6,673 bases of DNA. It comes from Limnohabitans sp. (GTDB lineage Bacteria > Pseudomonadota > Gammaproteobacteria > Burkholderiales > Burkholderiaceae_C). Made by a program: the position numbers and the translations under genes. Below are positions 1 to 5,308 of the stretch, one piece after another. The notes under the pieces were generated by a model. The model did not search any database and was not told where the DNA came from. It saw nothing but the letters and a program-made list of their open reading frames with translations. The stretch lies in contig JAKFXJ010000145.1 in the NCBI GenBank assembly GCA_021731425.1, positions 1-6,673 on the forward strand, written 5' to 3'. Numbering within the stretch: the first letter of the stretch is position 1; every line of letters starts with the position of its first letter.

Positions 1-662
1 AAGGCGTGCAGCGCGTGCACGACCGCGTGGTGGGCCTGGACCGCACGGCGAGCCAAGTGAGCGCTGTGCGGCTGGCCAGTGGCGGCAGCTTGCCCTGCGG
101 CCAAGTGGTCAATGCCGCAGGGCCTTGGGGCCAAGAGGTGGCAGCCATGGCAGGGGTTCATCTGCCCATCGAGGCGGCGCGTCGCACGGTGTTTGTGCTG
201 TCTTGCCCCGAGCCCCTGCCGCATTGCCCCTTGCTGATCGATCCGAGCGGCTGGTGGCTGCGGCCCGAGGGCCGGTTTTTGATCAGCGGTTCAGAGCCCA
301 CACAAACCAAACCTGGCCTGCCGTTAGAGCCTGATTGGGCTGAATGGAACGACGAGCAATGGGCGTCTCTGGCGCACCGCATCCCGGCACTCGCAGCACT
401 GCGTGTGGAGCGTGCTTGGGCGGGTTACTACGAGATGAACACCTTCGATCACAACGCCGTGATCGGCCCGCACCCGGAGCTGGGCAACCTGTATTTCATC
501 AACGGGTTTTCAGGCCACGGCATGCAGCATGCGGCAGGCGCCGGTTTGGCGCTGGCCGAGTGGATGCTGCTCGGCCAAACAAAAACCATTGCGGTGGAGG
601 AGCTGGGCTTTGAGCGCTTGGCGCAAAACCGCCCCCTTCGCGAGTTGGCAGTGATCGGCTGA
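1..662 (+). CDS. FAD-dependent oxidoreductase (DAO/FOXRED1-like), C-terminal part
   Basis: This is the C-terminal portion of a D-amino-acid-oxidase-fold (DAO) flavoenzyme. The reading frame is open to the left edge (first whole codon at 3), so the N-terminal Rossmann GxGxxG motif lies outside the window. About 219 residues are visible and the reading frame ends at TGA 660-662. The segment NAAGPW (about residues 36-41 counted from base 6) is the usual FAD-contacting 'AAGxW' turn. YYEMNTFDHNAVIGP (141-155) and NGFSGHGMQHAAGAG (166-180) match the C-terminal FAD-binding block of sarcosine-oxidase and FOXRED1-type proteins. Such enzymes oxidise secondary amines or amino acids, or act in respiratory-complex assembly; the substrate cannot be read here. 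It is probably cytosolic, since no membrane segment is visible. It is the only + strand gene and converges on the 121-aa gene. The family is well supported; the exact function is not. Confidence 0.88.
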   Translation, partial: GVQRVHDRVVGLDRTASQVSAVRLASGGSLPCGQVVNAAGPWGQEVAAMAGVHLPIEAARRTVFVLSCPEPLPHCPLLIDPSGWWLRPEGRFLISGSEPTQTKPGLPLEPDWAEWNDEQWASLAHRIPALAALRVERAWAGYYEMNTFDHNAVIGPHPELGNLYFINGFSGHGMQHAAGAGLALAEWMLLGQTKTIAVEELGFERLAQNRPLRELAVIG

Positions 663-664
663 CG

Positions 665-1030
665 CTACAGATCTTCGCGGGCTTCAATTTGCAGGCGCTG
701 CACCACCGAGCCCCGGGTGCCTGCCACAGCTCGGATGCGCAGGGCCGGACCGGCCTCGAGCACCACGCGGCAGTGGTAATCCAATCCATCGGTTTGCCCC
801 GGGCAGTTGCTGGCGATGCTTCTGTGCCACTTCTGCTTGCCGTCGATCTCCAGGGTCAATGCGTGCCAAGCCTCGGCGTTGTCTTCGGGCACACGCACCA
901 GCAGGCTCACATCGATGTCAAACGTGCGTGAACGTTTGAGTGCGCCGGGTATGTTTAGCACGGCCACCGCATCGCCCACCTCGGTGCGCCACCACTCGGG
1001 TTTTGAATCGGGTTTTGCGCTGGACGCCAT
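665..1030 (-). CDS. Uncharacterised 121-aa protein
   Basis: I do not recognise a named family. The 121-residue product starts at ATG 1030-1028 and ends with TAG at 667-665. It has no signal peptide and no membrane segment. After a short polar N-terminus with a WW pair (residues 13-14), alternating hydrophobic stretches (about 36-48, 56-63, 84-102 and 109-117) suggest a mostly beta, sandwich-like fold. There are two cysteines, C76 and C87. The start lies 5 nt after the stop of the glutaredoxin-like gene and no Shine-Dalgarno sequence is visible, so translation is probably coupled to that gene and the two form a pair. A functional link is inferred from position only. The stop is 2 nt from the stop of the convergent oxidoreductase gene. 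That it is a real gene is supported by its tight spacing and by codon use like that of its neighbours. Confidence 0.75.
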   Translation of the reverse strand: MASSAKPDSKPEWWRTEVGDAVAVLNIPGALKRSRTFDIDVSLLVRVPEDNAEAWHALTLEIDGKQKWHRSIASNCPGQTDGLDYHCRVVLEAGPALRIRAVAGTRGSVVQRLQIEAREDL

Positions 1031-1035
1031 GGGCT

Positions 1036-1404
1036 TCAGGCTTGGAGCAATTTCTGCAGTTCGCCGCTGTCGATCAGGCGGCGCAGGTCATCGGCGCCAC
1101 CGACCAAGGTGCCACGCACAAAGACCATCGGGAAAGTGGGCCAACCGGTCCACATTTTCAGGGCATTGCGCAAACGCCACTGCGAAAAATAGCTGCCGAA
1201 TTCGATGTACTCGTGCGCCACACCCGCCGCGGCCAGTGCCTTGCGGGCCTTGCCGACAAACGGATTGCCCGACAAACCCACCACCACCACAGCGTGCTGG
1301 GCCACGGCGCTTTGCACCCGCTGGATGACAGGCAAATGGTGTTCAGCAATGCGTTGGCGGATGCTTGGATGAATGGCCGATTCGGCGAGTACGGGTCTGG
1401 TCAT
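1036..1404 (-). CDS. Glutaredoxin-fold protein lacking active-site cysteines
   Basis: This 122-aa protein shows the glutaredoxin layout: a strand VVVVG (39-43), the active-site position, a helix KARKALAAAG (52-61), a cis-proline motif TFP (90-92) and the GG motif (102-103) before the last helix. The glutathione-binding context WPTFPMVFVRGTLVGGADDL resembles monothiol glutaredoxins. Where a CPYC or CGFS motif should be, the sequence reads GNPFVGKAR (46-54), and the whole protein has no cysteine. It therefore cannot do ordinary dithiol or monothiol chemistry. A non-redox role, such as glutathione or partner binding, is inference. I chose ATG 1404-1402 because an AGGTAG ribosome site lies 8 nt upstream. 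The longer reading frame from GTG 1461 has no such site and would begin inside the tail of the tRNA-Pro terminator. The gene is followed after 5 nt by the 121-aa gene. Confidence 0.85.
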   Translation of the reverse strand: MTRPVLAESAIHPSIRQRIAEHHLPVIQRVQSAVAQHAVVVVGLSGNPFVGKARKALAAAGVAHEYIEFGSYFSQWRLRNALKMWTGWPTFPMVFVRGTLVGGADDLRRLIDSGELQKLLQA

Positions 1405-1408
1405 GGGT

Positions 1409-1415
1409 TCTACCT
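1409..1415 (-). promoter_or_regulatory. Ribosome binding site of the glutaredoxin-like gene
   Basis: Read on the minus strand, AGGTAGA lies 8 nt (counted from the AGG) before ATG 1404. It is a partial match to the Shine-Dalgarno consensus and decides between this ATG and the GTG 57 nt further upstream, which has only pyrimidine-rich sequence before it. Confidence 0.5.
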
Positions 1416-1465
1416 GGGTGGATGGGGCAGGAGCACGCCAACACCCTCGGGGCTGGCGCACAAAG

Positions 1466-1501
1466 AAAAACGGGTCACACCCTTATAAGGCGTAACCCGT
1501 T
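1466..1501 (-). terminator. Rho-independent terminator of tRNA-Pro
   Basis: A stem of AACGGGT (1495-1501 read on the minus strand) pairs with ACCCGTT (1469-1475). An inner palindrome CCTTATAAGG (1481-1490) adds further pairing. The hairpin is followed on the minus strand by a run of five T (1466-1470). It sits 18 nt beyond the CCA end of tRNA-Pro, so it probably ends the tRNA transcript and any read-through from merR. The middle of the stem has mismatches, so efficiency may be moderate. Confidence 0.65.
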
Positions 1502-1519
1502 GATTTCAATGGTCATAAA

Positions 1520-1596
1520 TGGTCGGCGTGGCGGGATTCGAACTCGCGACCCCTTGCACCCCATGCAAGTGCGCTACCAGGCTGCGCTACACGCCG
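1520..1596 (-). tRNA. tRNA-Pro (anticodon GGG)
   Basis: A complete 77-nt cloverleaf with encoded CCA. The acceptor stem is CGGCGTG/CACGCCG with discriminator A73. The C1-G72 pair plus A73 is the known bacterial tRNA-Pro identity pattern. The anticodon arm is CTTGC / ATGGGGT / GCAAG, giving anticodon GGG, which reads CCC and CCU. The T arm carries GTTCGAATC. The 5' end is only 35 nt from the merR stop, with a promoter in between and a terminator downstream. Confidence 0.97.
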
Positions 1597-1607
1597 ACAA
1601 TAATTGA

Positions 1608-1635
1608 ATTATAGCCTGAATCCAGGGCCGTTCAG
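1608..1635 (-). promoter_or_regulatory. Putative promoter of tRNA-Pro
   Basis: On the minus strand a perfect TATAAT (1608-1613) lies 11 nt from the mature 5' end of tRNA-Pro. The best -35 candidate is CTGAAC (1630-1635) at 16 nt spacing, a weak match to TTGACA that overlaps the merR stop codon (1632-1634). If used, transcription would start near 1601, leaving a leader of only about five nucleotides for RNase P to remove. The -10 is convincing; the -35 is not. Confidence 0.6.
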
Positions 1636-2093
1636 ACCGTCAGCAACGCGCGAATTTGCAAAAGCTCTTGATACACCGTCAAGTCAGATCCCACGCTAGG
1701 TAGAGAGGTCCTAGGGCTTTCCAGGTCGCCGGTTTCATCCTCTGGAGACATGTTGGCAGAGGCTTCCATCTCCGCGCTGTTGTCCTCCAACATTTCATCC
1801 AAAAAAGCACCCGAGCGCATGAGCTGGCGATCGCTTTGGGTCAACTCCATCAACTTGTTGCGGGCGCCACTGATGGTGAAGCCTTGGTCGTACAAGAGGC
1901 CGCGTATCCTGCGGATCATCATCACTTCGTGTCGTTGGTAATAACGACGATTTCCCCGACGCTTGACCGGACGCAGTTGCGTGAACTCTTGCTCCCAATA
2001 GCGCAAAACATGCGGCTTGACACCACACAGCTCGCCCACCTCACCAATGGTGAAGTAGCGTTTGGCTGGAATGGCGGGAAGCAAACTGTCCAT
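1632..2093 (-). CDS. MerR-family transcriptional regulator
   Basis: A 153-aa DNA-binding protein. The N-terminal winged helix-turn-helix of the MerR family is clear: KRYFTIGEVGELCGV (11-25) followed by KPHVLRYWEQEF (26-37), the wing with RRGNRRYY (45-52) and HEV (55-57), then helix residues through about 81. The central part (about 98-130) is acidic and probably flexible. The C-terminus is a short leucine-rich helix ending in ALLTV, rather than a metal- or drug-sensing domain. Proteins of this type are commonly found beside ihfA and tRNA-Pro in beta- and gammaproteobacteria. Here tRNA-Pro is present downstream, but no ihfA lies upstream. I chose ATG 2093-2091 because the homology begins just after it. 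An in-frame TTG at 2228 would add 45 unlike residues and start in a terminator tail. No good Shine-Dalgarno is visible. The regulated genes are unknown. Confidence 0.9.
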   Translation of the reverse strand: MDSLLPAIPAKRYFTIGEVGELCGVKPHVLRYWEQEFTQLRPVKRRGNRRYYQRHEVMMIRRIRGLLYDQGFTISGARNKLMELTQSDRQLMRSGAFLDEMLEDNSAEMEASANMSPEDETGDLESPRTSLPSVGSDLTVYQELLQIRALLTV

Positions 2094-2226
2094 GACTGAC
2101 AAGGAGTTATCGGAAAAACCTTGGAGCTTACTGCAAGTGTGTTCACCTCGTCCAGCCCTGATTGAGACTGGCTGACAAACGCCTTTTTTCAGCACCAGCA
2201 AGCATTGTTCAAACCGTGCCAAAAAC
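2094..2226 (-). other. merR leader and presumed promoter region
   Basis: About 130 nt lie between the upstream terminator and the merR start, and they should hold its promoter. A TTGCAG / GATAAC pair near the start codon has a 19-nt spacing and is too weak to call. A small hairpin is possible between 2153-2157 and 2170-2174 (CAGCC/GGCTG), and TTGTCAG occurs twice on the minus strand, once just before the start codon. None of these is strong enough to name an operator. Confidence 0.35.
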
Positions 2227-2260
2227 AAAAAAGCCTAAGTAGAAAACTACTTAGGCTTTT
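2227..2260 (-). terminator. Strong Rho-independent terminator after the tRNA cluster
   Basis: A perfect 10-bp stem (GCCTAAGTAG at 2233-2242 with its complement at 2247-2256) closes a 4-nt loop and extends through four A-T pairs. On the minus strand it is followed by six T and, after a G, more T. It lies 5 nt beyond the CCA end of tRNA-Asp and so ends the Ala-Glu-Asp transcript. It could also work on the + strand (TTTTCATTTT), though no + strand gene precedes it. Confidence 0.9.
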
Positions 2261-2265
2261 CATTT

Positions 2266-2342
2266 TGGCGGAGTGGACGGGACTCGAACCCGCGACCCCC
2301 GGCGTGACAGGCCGGTATTCTAACCAACTGAACTACCACTCC
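2266..2342 (-). tRNA. tRNA-Asp (anticodon GTC)
   Basis: A complete 77-nt cloverleaf with encoded CCA. The acceptor stem is GGAGTGG/CCACTCC with discriminator G73, as expected for tRNA-Asp. The anticodon arm is CCGGC / CTGTCAC / GCCGG, giving GTC (GUC), which reads GAC and GAU. The T arm carries GGTTCGAGTCC. It is the last gene of the three-tRNA cluster, directly before the terminator. Confidence 0.97.
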
Positions 2343-2399
2343 TGGTAGCTGTAACTTTTGTCAGAGTGCTGATGCAAACTGACCAAGTGCTACAAAACT
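2343..2399 (-). other. tRNA-Glu/tRNA-Asp spacer with nested inverted repeats
   Basis: This 57-nt spacer has no promoter-like sequence. Short inverted repeats can fold it: GTAGC (2345-2349) with GCTAC (2389-2393) on the outside and GTCAG (2360-2364) with CTGAC (2379-2383) inside. The fold is weak but could present the flanking tRNA ends to processing nucleases. Confidence 0.35.
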
Positions 2400-2475
2400 T
2401 GGCGACCCTACGGGGATTCGAACCCCGGTACTCACCGTGAAAGGGTGATGTCCTAGGCCTCTAGACGATAGGGTC
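2400..2475 (-). tRNA. tRNA-Glu (anticodon TTC)
   Basis: A complete 76-nt cloverleaf with encoded CCA. The acceptor stem is GACCCTA/TAGGGTC with discriminator G73. The anticodon arm is TCACC / CTTTCAC / GGTGA, giving TTC (UUC), which reads GAA and GAG. The T arm is CCGGGGTTCGAATCCCCG. This tRNA is the substrate of the glutamyl-tRNA synthetase encoded just upstream by gltX. Confidence 0.97.
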
Positions 2476-2484
2476 ATAACCTGG

Positions 2485-2515
2485 ACGGATTCTTTCGAAT
2501 CGTGTTCTTGCGAAC
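2485..2515 (-). other. Two adjacent GNRA-loop hairpins in the tRNA-Ala/tRNA-Glu spacer
   Basis: In the transcribed (minus) sense the spacer contains GATTC-GAAA-GAATC (2488-2501), which can be lengthened by two pairs across a one-base bulge. Beside it is GTTC-GCAA-GAAC (2504-2515). Both loops fit the stable GNRA tetraloop rule. The role is unknown; processing signals or structural insulation of the two tRNAs are possible. Confidence 0.55.
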
Positions 2516-2528
2516 GTTCTCAACACTT

Positions 2529-2604
<76 letters not shown>

Positions 2605-2664
2605 TTTGGTACAACGTTCAGCATTGCTGCTTGATCGTTATGCCTCGTTGGTGTCGAGACTAGA

Positions 2665-2694
2665 ATTATAGACAGAAATTCAAGCGTTTTTCAA
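2665..2694 (-). promoter_or_regulatory. Promoter of the tRNA Ala-Glu-Asp cluster
   Basis: On the minus strand, TTGAAA (2689-2694) and a perfect TATAAT (2665-2670) are separated by 18 nt, close to the sigma-70 consensus. The -35 box lies inside the last codons of gltX and the spacer spans its stop codon (2680-2682). Transcription would start near 2658, giving a leader of roughly 54 nt before tRNA-Ala. The leader can form a small CAGC/GCTG hairpin. No terminator separates gltX from this promoter. Confidence 0.8.
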
Positions 2695-4086
2695 GCGCTG
2701 CAGAATTTTTTCTCTTTGACTCAACGCGAGCACAGCATCGAGCGATGGTGTCTGCGCCGTGCCCATCACCAACACCCGAACAGGCATGGCAATTTGCGGC
2801 ATCTTAAAGCCGGTTTCGGTCAGGGTTTCCTTGATCGCAGCGGCGATCGATGCCTTGTCCCACGCGCACACGGCGAGCTTGTCGGCCAACACCGCCAAAG
2901 CAGGCTTGACCGCTTCGGTGACGTGCTGGGCTTTTTCTTCAGCGTTGGGCACCACGTCCAGATAGAAGGCCGAGATCCATTGGGCCAACACCACCAGCGT
3001 GTCACAGCGGTCTTTGAACAAGCCACAAATGCTGGACAAACGCTCGTCGGCCACCACACCCAGTTTGGCCAGAAAGGGCTGAACAAGCTGCGCCAATGAA
3101 CCATCGTCCATGGCCTTGAGGTGCTGGGCATTGACCCACTTGAGCTTGGCTTCGTCAAACTGCGCGGCGCTGCGGCCCAAATGGTCCAAGTTGAACCATT
3201 CCAGGAACTGCGCACGGCTGAAAATTTCATCGTCGCCGTGACTCCAGCCCAGACGCGCCAGGTAATTGACCATGGCGTCGGGCAAATAGCCTTCGTCGCG
3301 GTACGCCGTCACAGCCTTAGCGCCGTTGCGCTTGCTCATCTTCTCTCCCTGCTCGTTGAGCACGGTGGGCAGGTGGGCGTACACGGGCGGTTCTTTACCC
3401 AGAGCTTTGAAGATGTTGATCTGGCGCGGTGTGTTGTTCACATGGTCGTCGCCCCGGATCACGTGCGTGATCTGCATGTCGATGTCGTCCACCACCACGC
3501 AGAAGTTGTAGGTGGGCGTGCCGTCAGGCCGGGCGATCACCAAGTCATCGAGCTCGTCGTTGCTGATCTCGATGCGGCCTTTGACCTTGTCGTCCCAAGC
3601 CACCACGCCGCCGATCGGATTTTTGAAGCGCAACACGGGCTTCACACCTTCGGGGATCGCGGGAAGCGTTTTACCTTCTGCCGGACGCCAGGTGCCGTTG
3701 TATCGGGGCTTTTCCTTATTGGCCATTTGGCGCTCACGCAAAGCGTCGAGCTCTTCCATGCTCATGTAGCAAGGGTAAACGTGGCCAGCTGCAATCAAAT
3801 CGGCCAGCACAGCCTTGTAGCGGTCCATTCGCTGCATTTGGTAGAACGGGCCTTCGTCGTGGTTCAATTCCAGCCAAGCCATGCCTTCGATGATCACGTC
3901 CACAGACGCTTGTGTGGAACGGTCAAGATCCGTGTCTTCGATGCGCAAGATGAAGTCGCCACCCGTGGCGCGGGCAAAGGCCCAAGGGTACAAAGCCGAG
4001 CGGATGTTGCCCAGGTGAATGAAGCCGGTGGGCGATGGGGCAAAACGGGTGCGGGTGCGGGTGCGGGTGCGTGAGGGTGTCGTCAT
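2680..4086 (-). CDS. gltX: Glutamyl-tRNA synthetase
   Basis: This class I aminoacyl-tRNA synthetase activates glutamate with ATP and attaches it to tRNA-Glu in the cytoplasm. The product is 468 aa, the normal family length. The catalytic Rossmann fold starts with RFAPSPTG (14-21) and the HIGH-type motif HLGN (24-27). [11 protein letters not shown] (47-57), [15 protein letters not shown] (210-224) and the KMSKR loop (249-253) follow, then the helical anticodon-binding half. The Cys-rich zinc site of the E. coli enzyme is absent: only C106 remains in that region. ATG 4086-4084 was chosen because homology begins shortly after it and it lies 1 nt beyond the metZ stop (TGATATG), which favours translational coupling. 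An upstream in-frame start at 4158 would overlap metZ by 71 nt. Residues 6-14 form an unusual Arg-Thr repeat. Three tRNA genes, including tRNA-Glu, follow. Confidence 0.97.
   Translation of the reverse strand: MTTPSRTRTRTRTRFAPSPTGFIHLGNIRSALYPWAFARATGGDFILRIEDTDLDRSTQASVDVIIEGMAWLELNHDEGPFYQMQRMDRYKAVLADLIAAGHVYPCYMSMEELDALRERQMANKEKPRYNGTWRPAEGKTLPAIPEGVKPVLRFKNPIGGVVAWDDKVKGRIEISNDELDDLVIARPDGTPTYNFCVVVDDIDMQITHVIRGDDHVNNTPRQINIFKALGKEPPVYAHLPTVLNEQGEKMSKRNGAKAVTAYRDEGYLPDAMVNYLARLGWSHGDDEIFSRAQFLEWFNLDHLGRSAAQFDEAKLKWVNAQHLKAMDDGSLAQLVQPFLAKLGVVADERLSSICGLFKDRCDTLVVLAQWISAFYLDVVPNAEEKAQHVTEAVKPALAVLADKLAVCAWDKASIAAAIKETLTETGFKMPQIAMPVRVLVMGTAQTPSLDAVLALSQREKILQRLKNA
4046..4071 (-). repeat. 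Hexanucleotide tandem repeat at the 5' end of gltX
   Basis: Four exact copies of a 6-bp unit (CGGGTG on the + strand, 4046-4069), followed by a partial copy (CG), lie within the first 14 codons of gltX. Read in frame they give alternating Arg (CGC) and Thr (ACC). Because the unit is 6 bp, gain or loss of copies keeps the frame and changes only the length of the Arg-Thr tail. Confidence 0.9.
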
Positions 4087-4087
4087 A

Positions 4088-5299
4088 TCAGAGGGTATCG
4101 AGACCACGGGAGAGGTCTTTTTGGATGTCTTGTGGGTATTCCAGGCCGACGGCCACACGGATCAGGCCCTGACCAATGCCCGCAGCCTGTCGCTGGGCTT
4201 CGGTCAGGCGGCCGTGTGAGGTGCTGGCCGGGTGGGCCACCAGGGTTTTGGTGTCCCCCAGATTGGTGGACAAGGACAGCATTTGCATCGAATCGAGCAC
4301 ATGGAATGCGCGTGCGCGGGATTGCTCGGGGCCATCGGCTTTCACCTCAAACGACAACACCGCACCGCCCAGACCGGACATCTGGCGCATGGCCAGGTCG
4401 TGCTGCGGGTGGCTGGCGAGGCCAGGATAGTGAACGCGTGCCACCGAGGGGTGCTTTTCCAGCCATTCGGCCAGGATTTGGGCACGGGCGGTTTGTGCAC
4501 GCATGCGCAGGTCCAGGGTTTCCAGGCCTTTGAGCACCACCCAAGCATTGAAGGGGGCCAATGTCATGCCGCCGCTTTTGAGCACGGGCAAGAATTTCTC
4601 GGTGATCATCTGCTGCGAAGCACACAAGGCCCCTGCCATCACACGGCCCTGGCCATCGAGGTATTTGGTGCCCGAGTGCATGATGATGTCGGCCCCCATG
4701 GCCACAGGGCGTTGCAGGGCGGGCGTGGCAAAGCAGTTGTCGACGGCAAACAAAGCGCCTGCGTTGTGCGCCATGTCGGCCAGGGCCTGGATGTCGCACA
4801 CCTCGGTCAGCGGGTTGGTGGGTGTTTCGGCAAAAAACAGGCGGGTGTTGGGGCGGATGGCGGTTTGCCATTCTTTCAAGTCGGTCTGCGAGACAAAGCT
4901 GGACTCCACGCCGAATTTGGCCAAATCCGAGCCGATCAACTTGATGGTCGAGCCAAACATGGAGCGCGAGCACAGCACATGGTCGCCCGCTTTGAGCAGG
5001 CCCAAGCACATCATCAAGATAGACGACATGCCCGAGGCTGTGCCCATGGCGGCTTCGGTGCCTTCAAGCGCGGCCAAGCGCATTTCCATGCTGGCCACCG
5101 TTGGGTTGCCGTAGCGGCCGTAGGTGTAGCCTTCTTCGTCGCCCGCAAATCGGGCAGCGGCGGCCGCAGCAGTGGGCTGCACATAGCCACTGGTGAGGTA
5201 CAGAGCTTCGGAGTTTTCGCCAAATTGGCTGCGCTCGACAGCGGCACGCACAGCCAAAGTTTCGATGTGCAGGTCGTCAAATTTTGAATGGTCTGTCAT
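4088..5299 (-). CDS. metZ: O-succinylhomoserine sulfhydrylase
   Basis: A 403-aa, cytosolic, pyridoxal-phosphate enzyme of the Cys/Met-metabolism (gamma-family) fold. MetZ makes homocysteine directly from O-succinylhomoserine and sulfide, bypassing cystathionine. The family block [10 protein letters not shown] (58-67) supplies the phosphate-binding Tyr and Arg. VDNCFATP (186-193) carries the Asp that contacts the PLP ring nitrogen, and [11 protein letters not shown] (209-219) holds the Schiff-base lysine K212. The start ATG 5299-5297 gives the usual family length and lies 9 nt after the purF stop; no clear Shine-Dalgarno is visible. Position after purF is the usual place for metZ in beta- and gammaproteobacteria and is the main reason to prefer it over MetB, MetC or O-acetylhomoserine sulfhydrylase. 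The stop is 1 nt from the gltX start, so the three genes look like one operon. Confidence 0.93.
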   Translation of the reverse strand: MTDHSKFDDLHIETLAVRAAVERSQFGENSEALYLTSGYVQPTAAAAAARFAGDEEGYTYGRYGNPTVASMEMRLAALEGTEAAMGTASGMSSILMMCLGLLKAGDHVLCSRSMFGSTIKLIGSDLAKFGVESSFVSQTDLKEWQTAIRPNTRLFFAETPTNPLTEVCDIQALADMAHNAGALFAVDNCFATPALQRPVAMGADIIMHSGTKYLDGQGRVMAGALCASQQMITEKFLPVLKSGGMTLAPFNAWVVLKGLETLDLRMRAQTARAQILAEWLEKHPSVARVHYPGLASHPQHDLAMRQMSGLGGAVLSFEVKADGPEQSRARAFHVLDSMQMLSLSTNLGDTKTLVAHPASTSHGRLTEAQRQAAGIGQGLIRVAVGLEYPQDIQKDLSRGLDTL

Positions 5300-5308
5300 G
5301 GCTGTTTT

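Noticed and set aside
1405..1461. N-terminal extension of the glutaredoxin-like protein from GTG 1461
   Set aside because: It has no ribosome site, would start inside the tRNA-Pro terminator tail and adds Pro/Arg-rich residues unlike the family.
2094..2228. 45-residue N-terminal extension of the MerR protein from TTG 2228
   Set aside because: It starts within the terminator T-run, and MerR homology begins only after the ATG at 2093.
4087..4158. 24-residue N-terminal extension of GluRS into metZ
   Set aside because: The added residues do not resemble GluRS. The ATG just after the metZ stop gives the standard length.
3121..5287. Long + strand open frames opposite gltX and metZ (317 and 351 codons)
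   Set aside because: They mirror the codon structure of the genes on the other strand in GC-rich DNA, have low-complexity His/Gly/Val-rich translations and show no recognisable domain.
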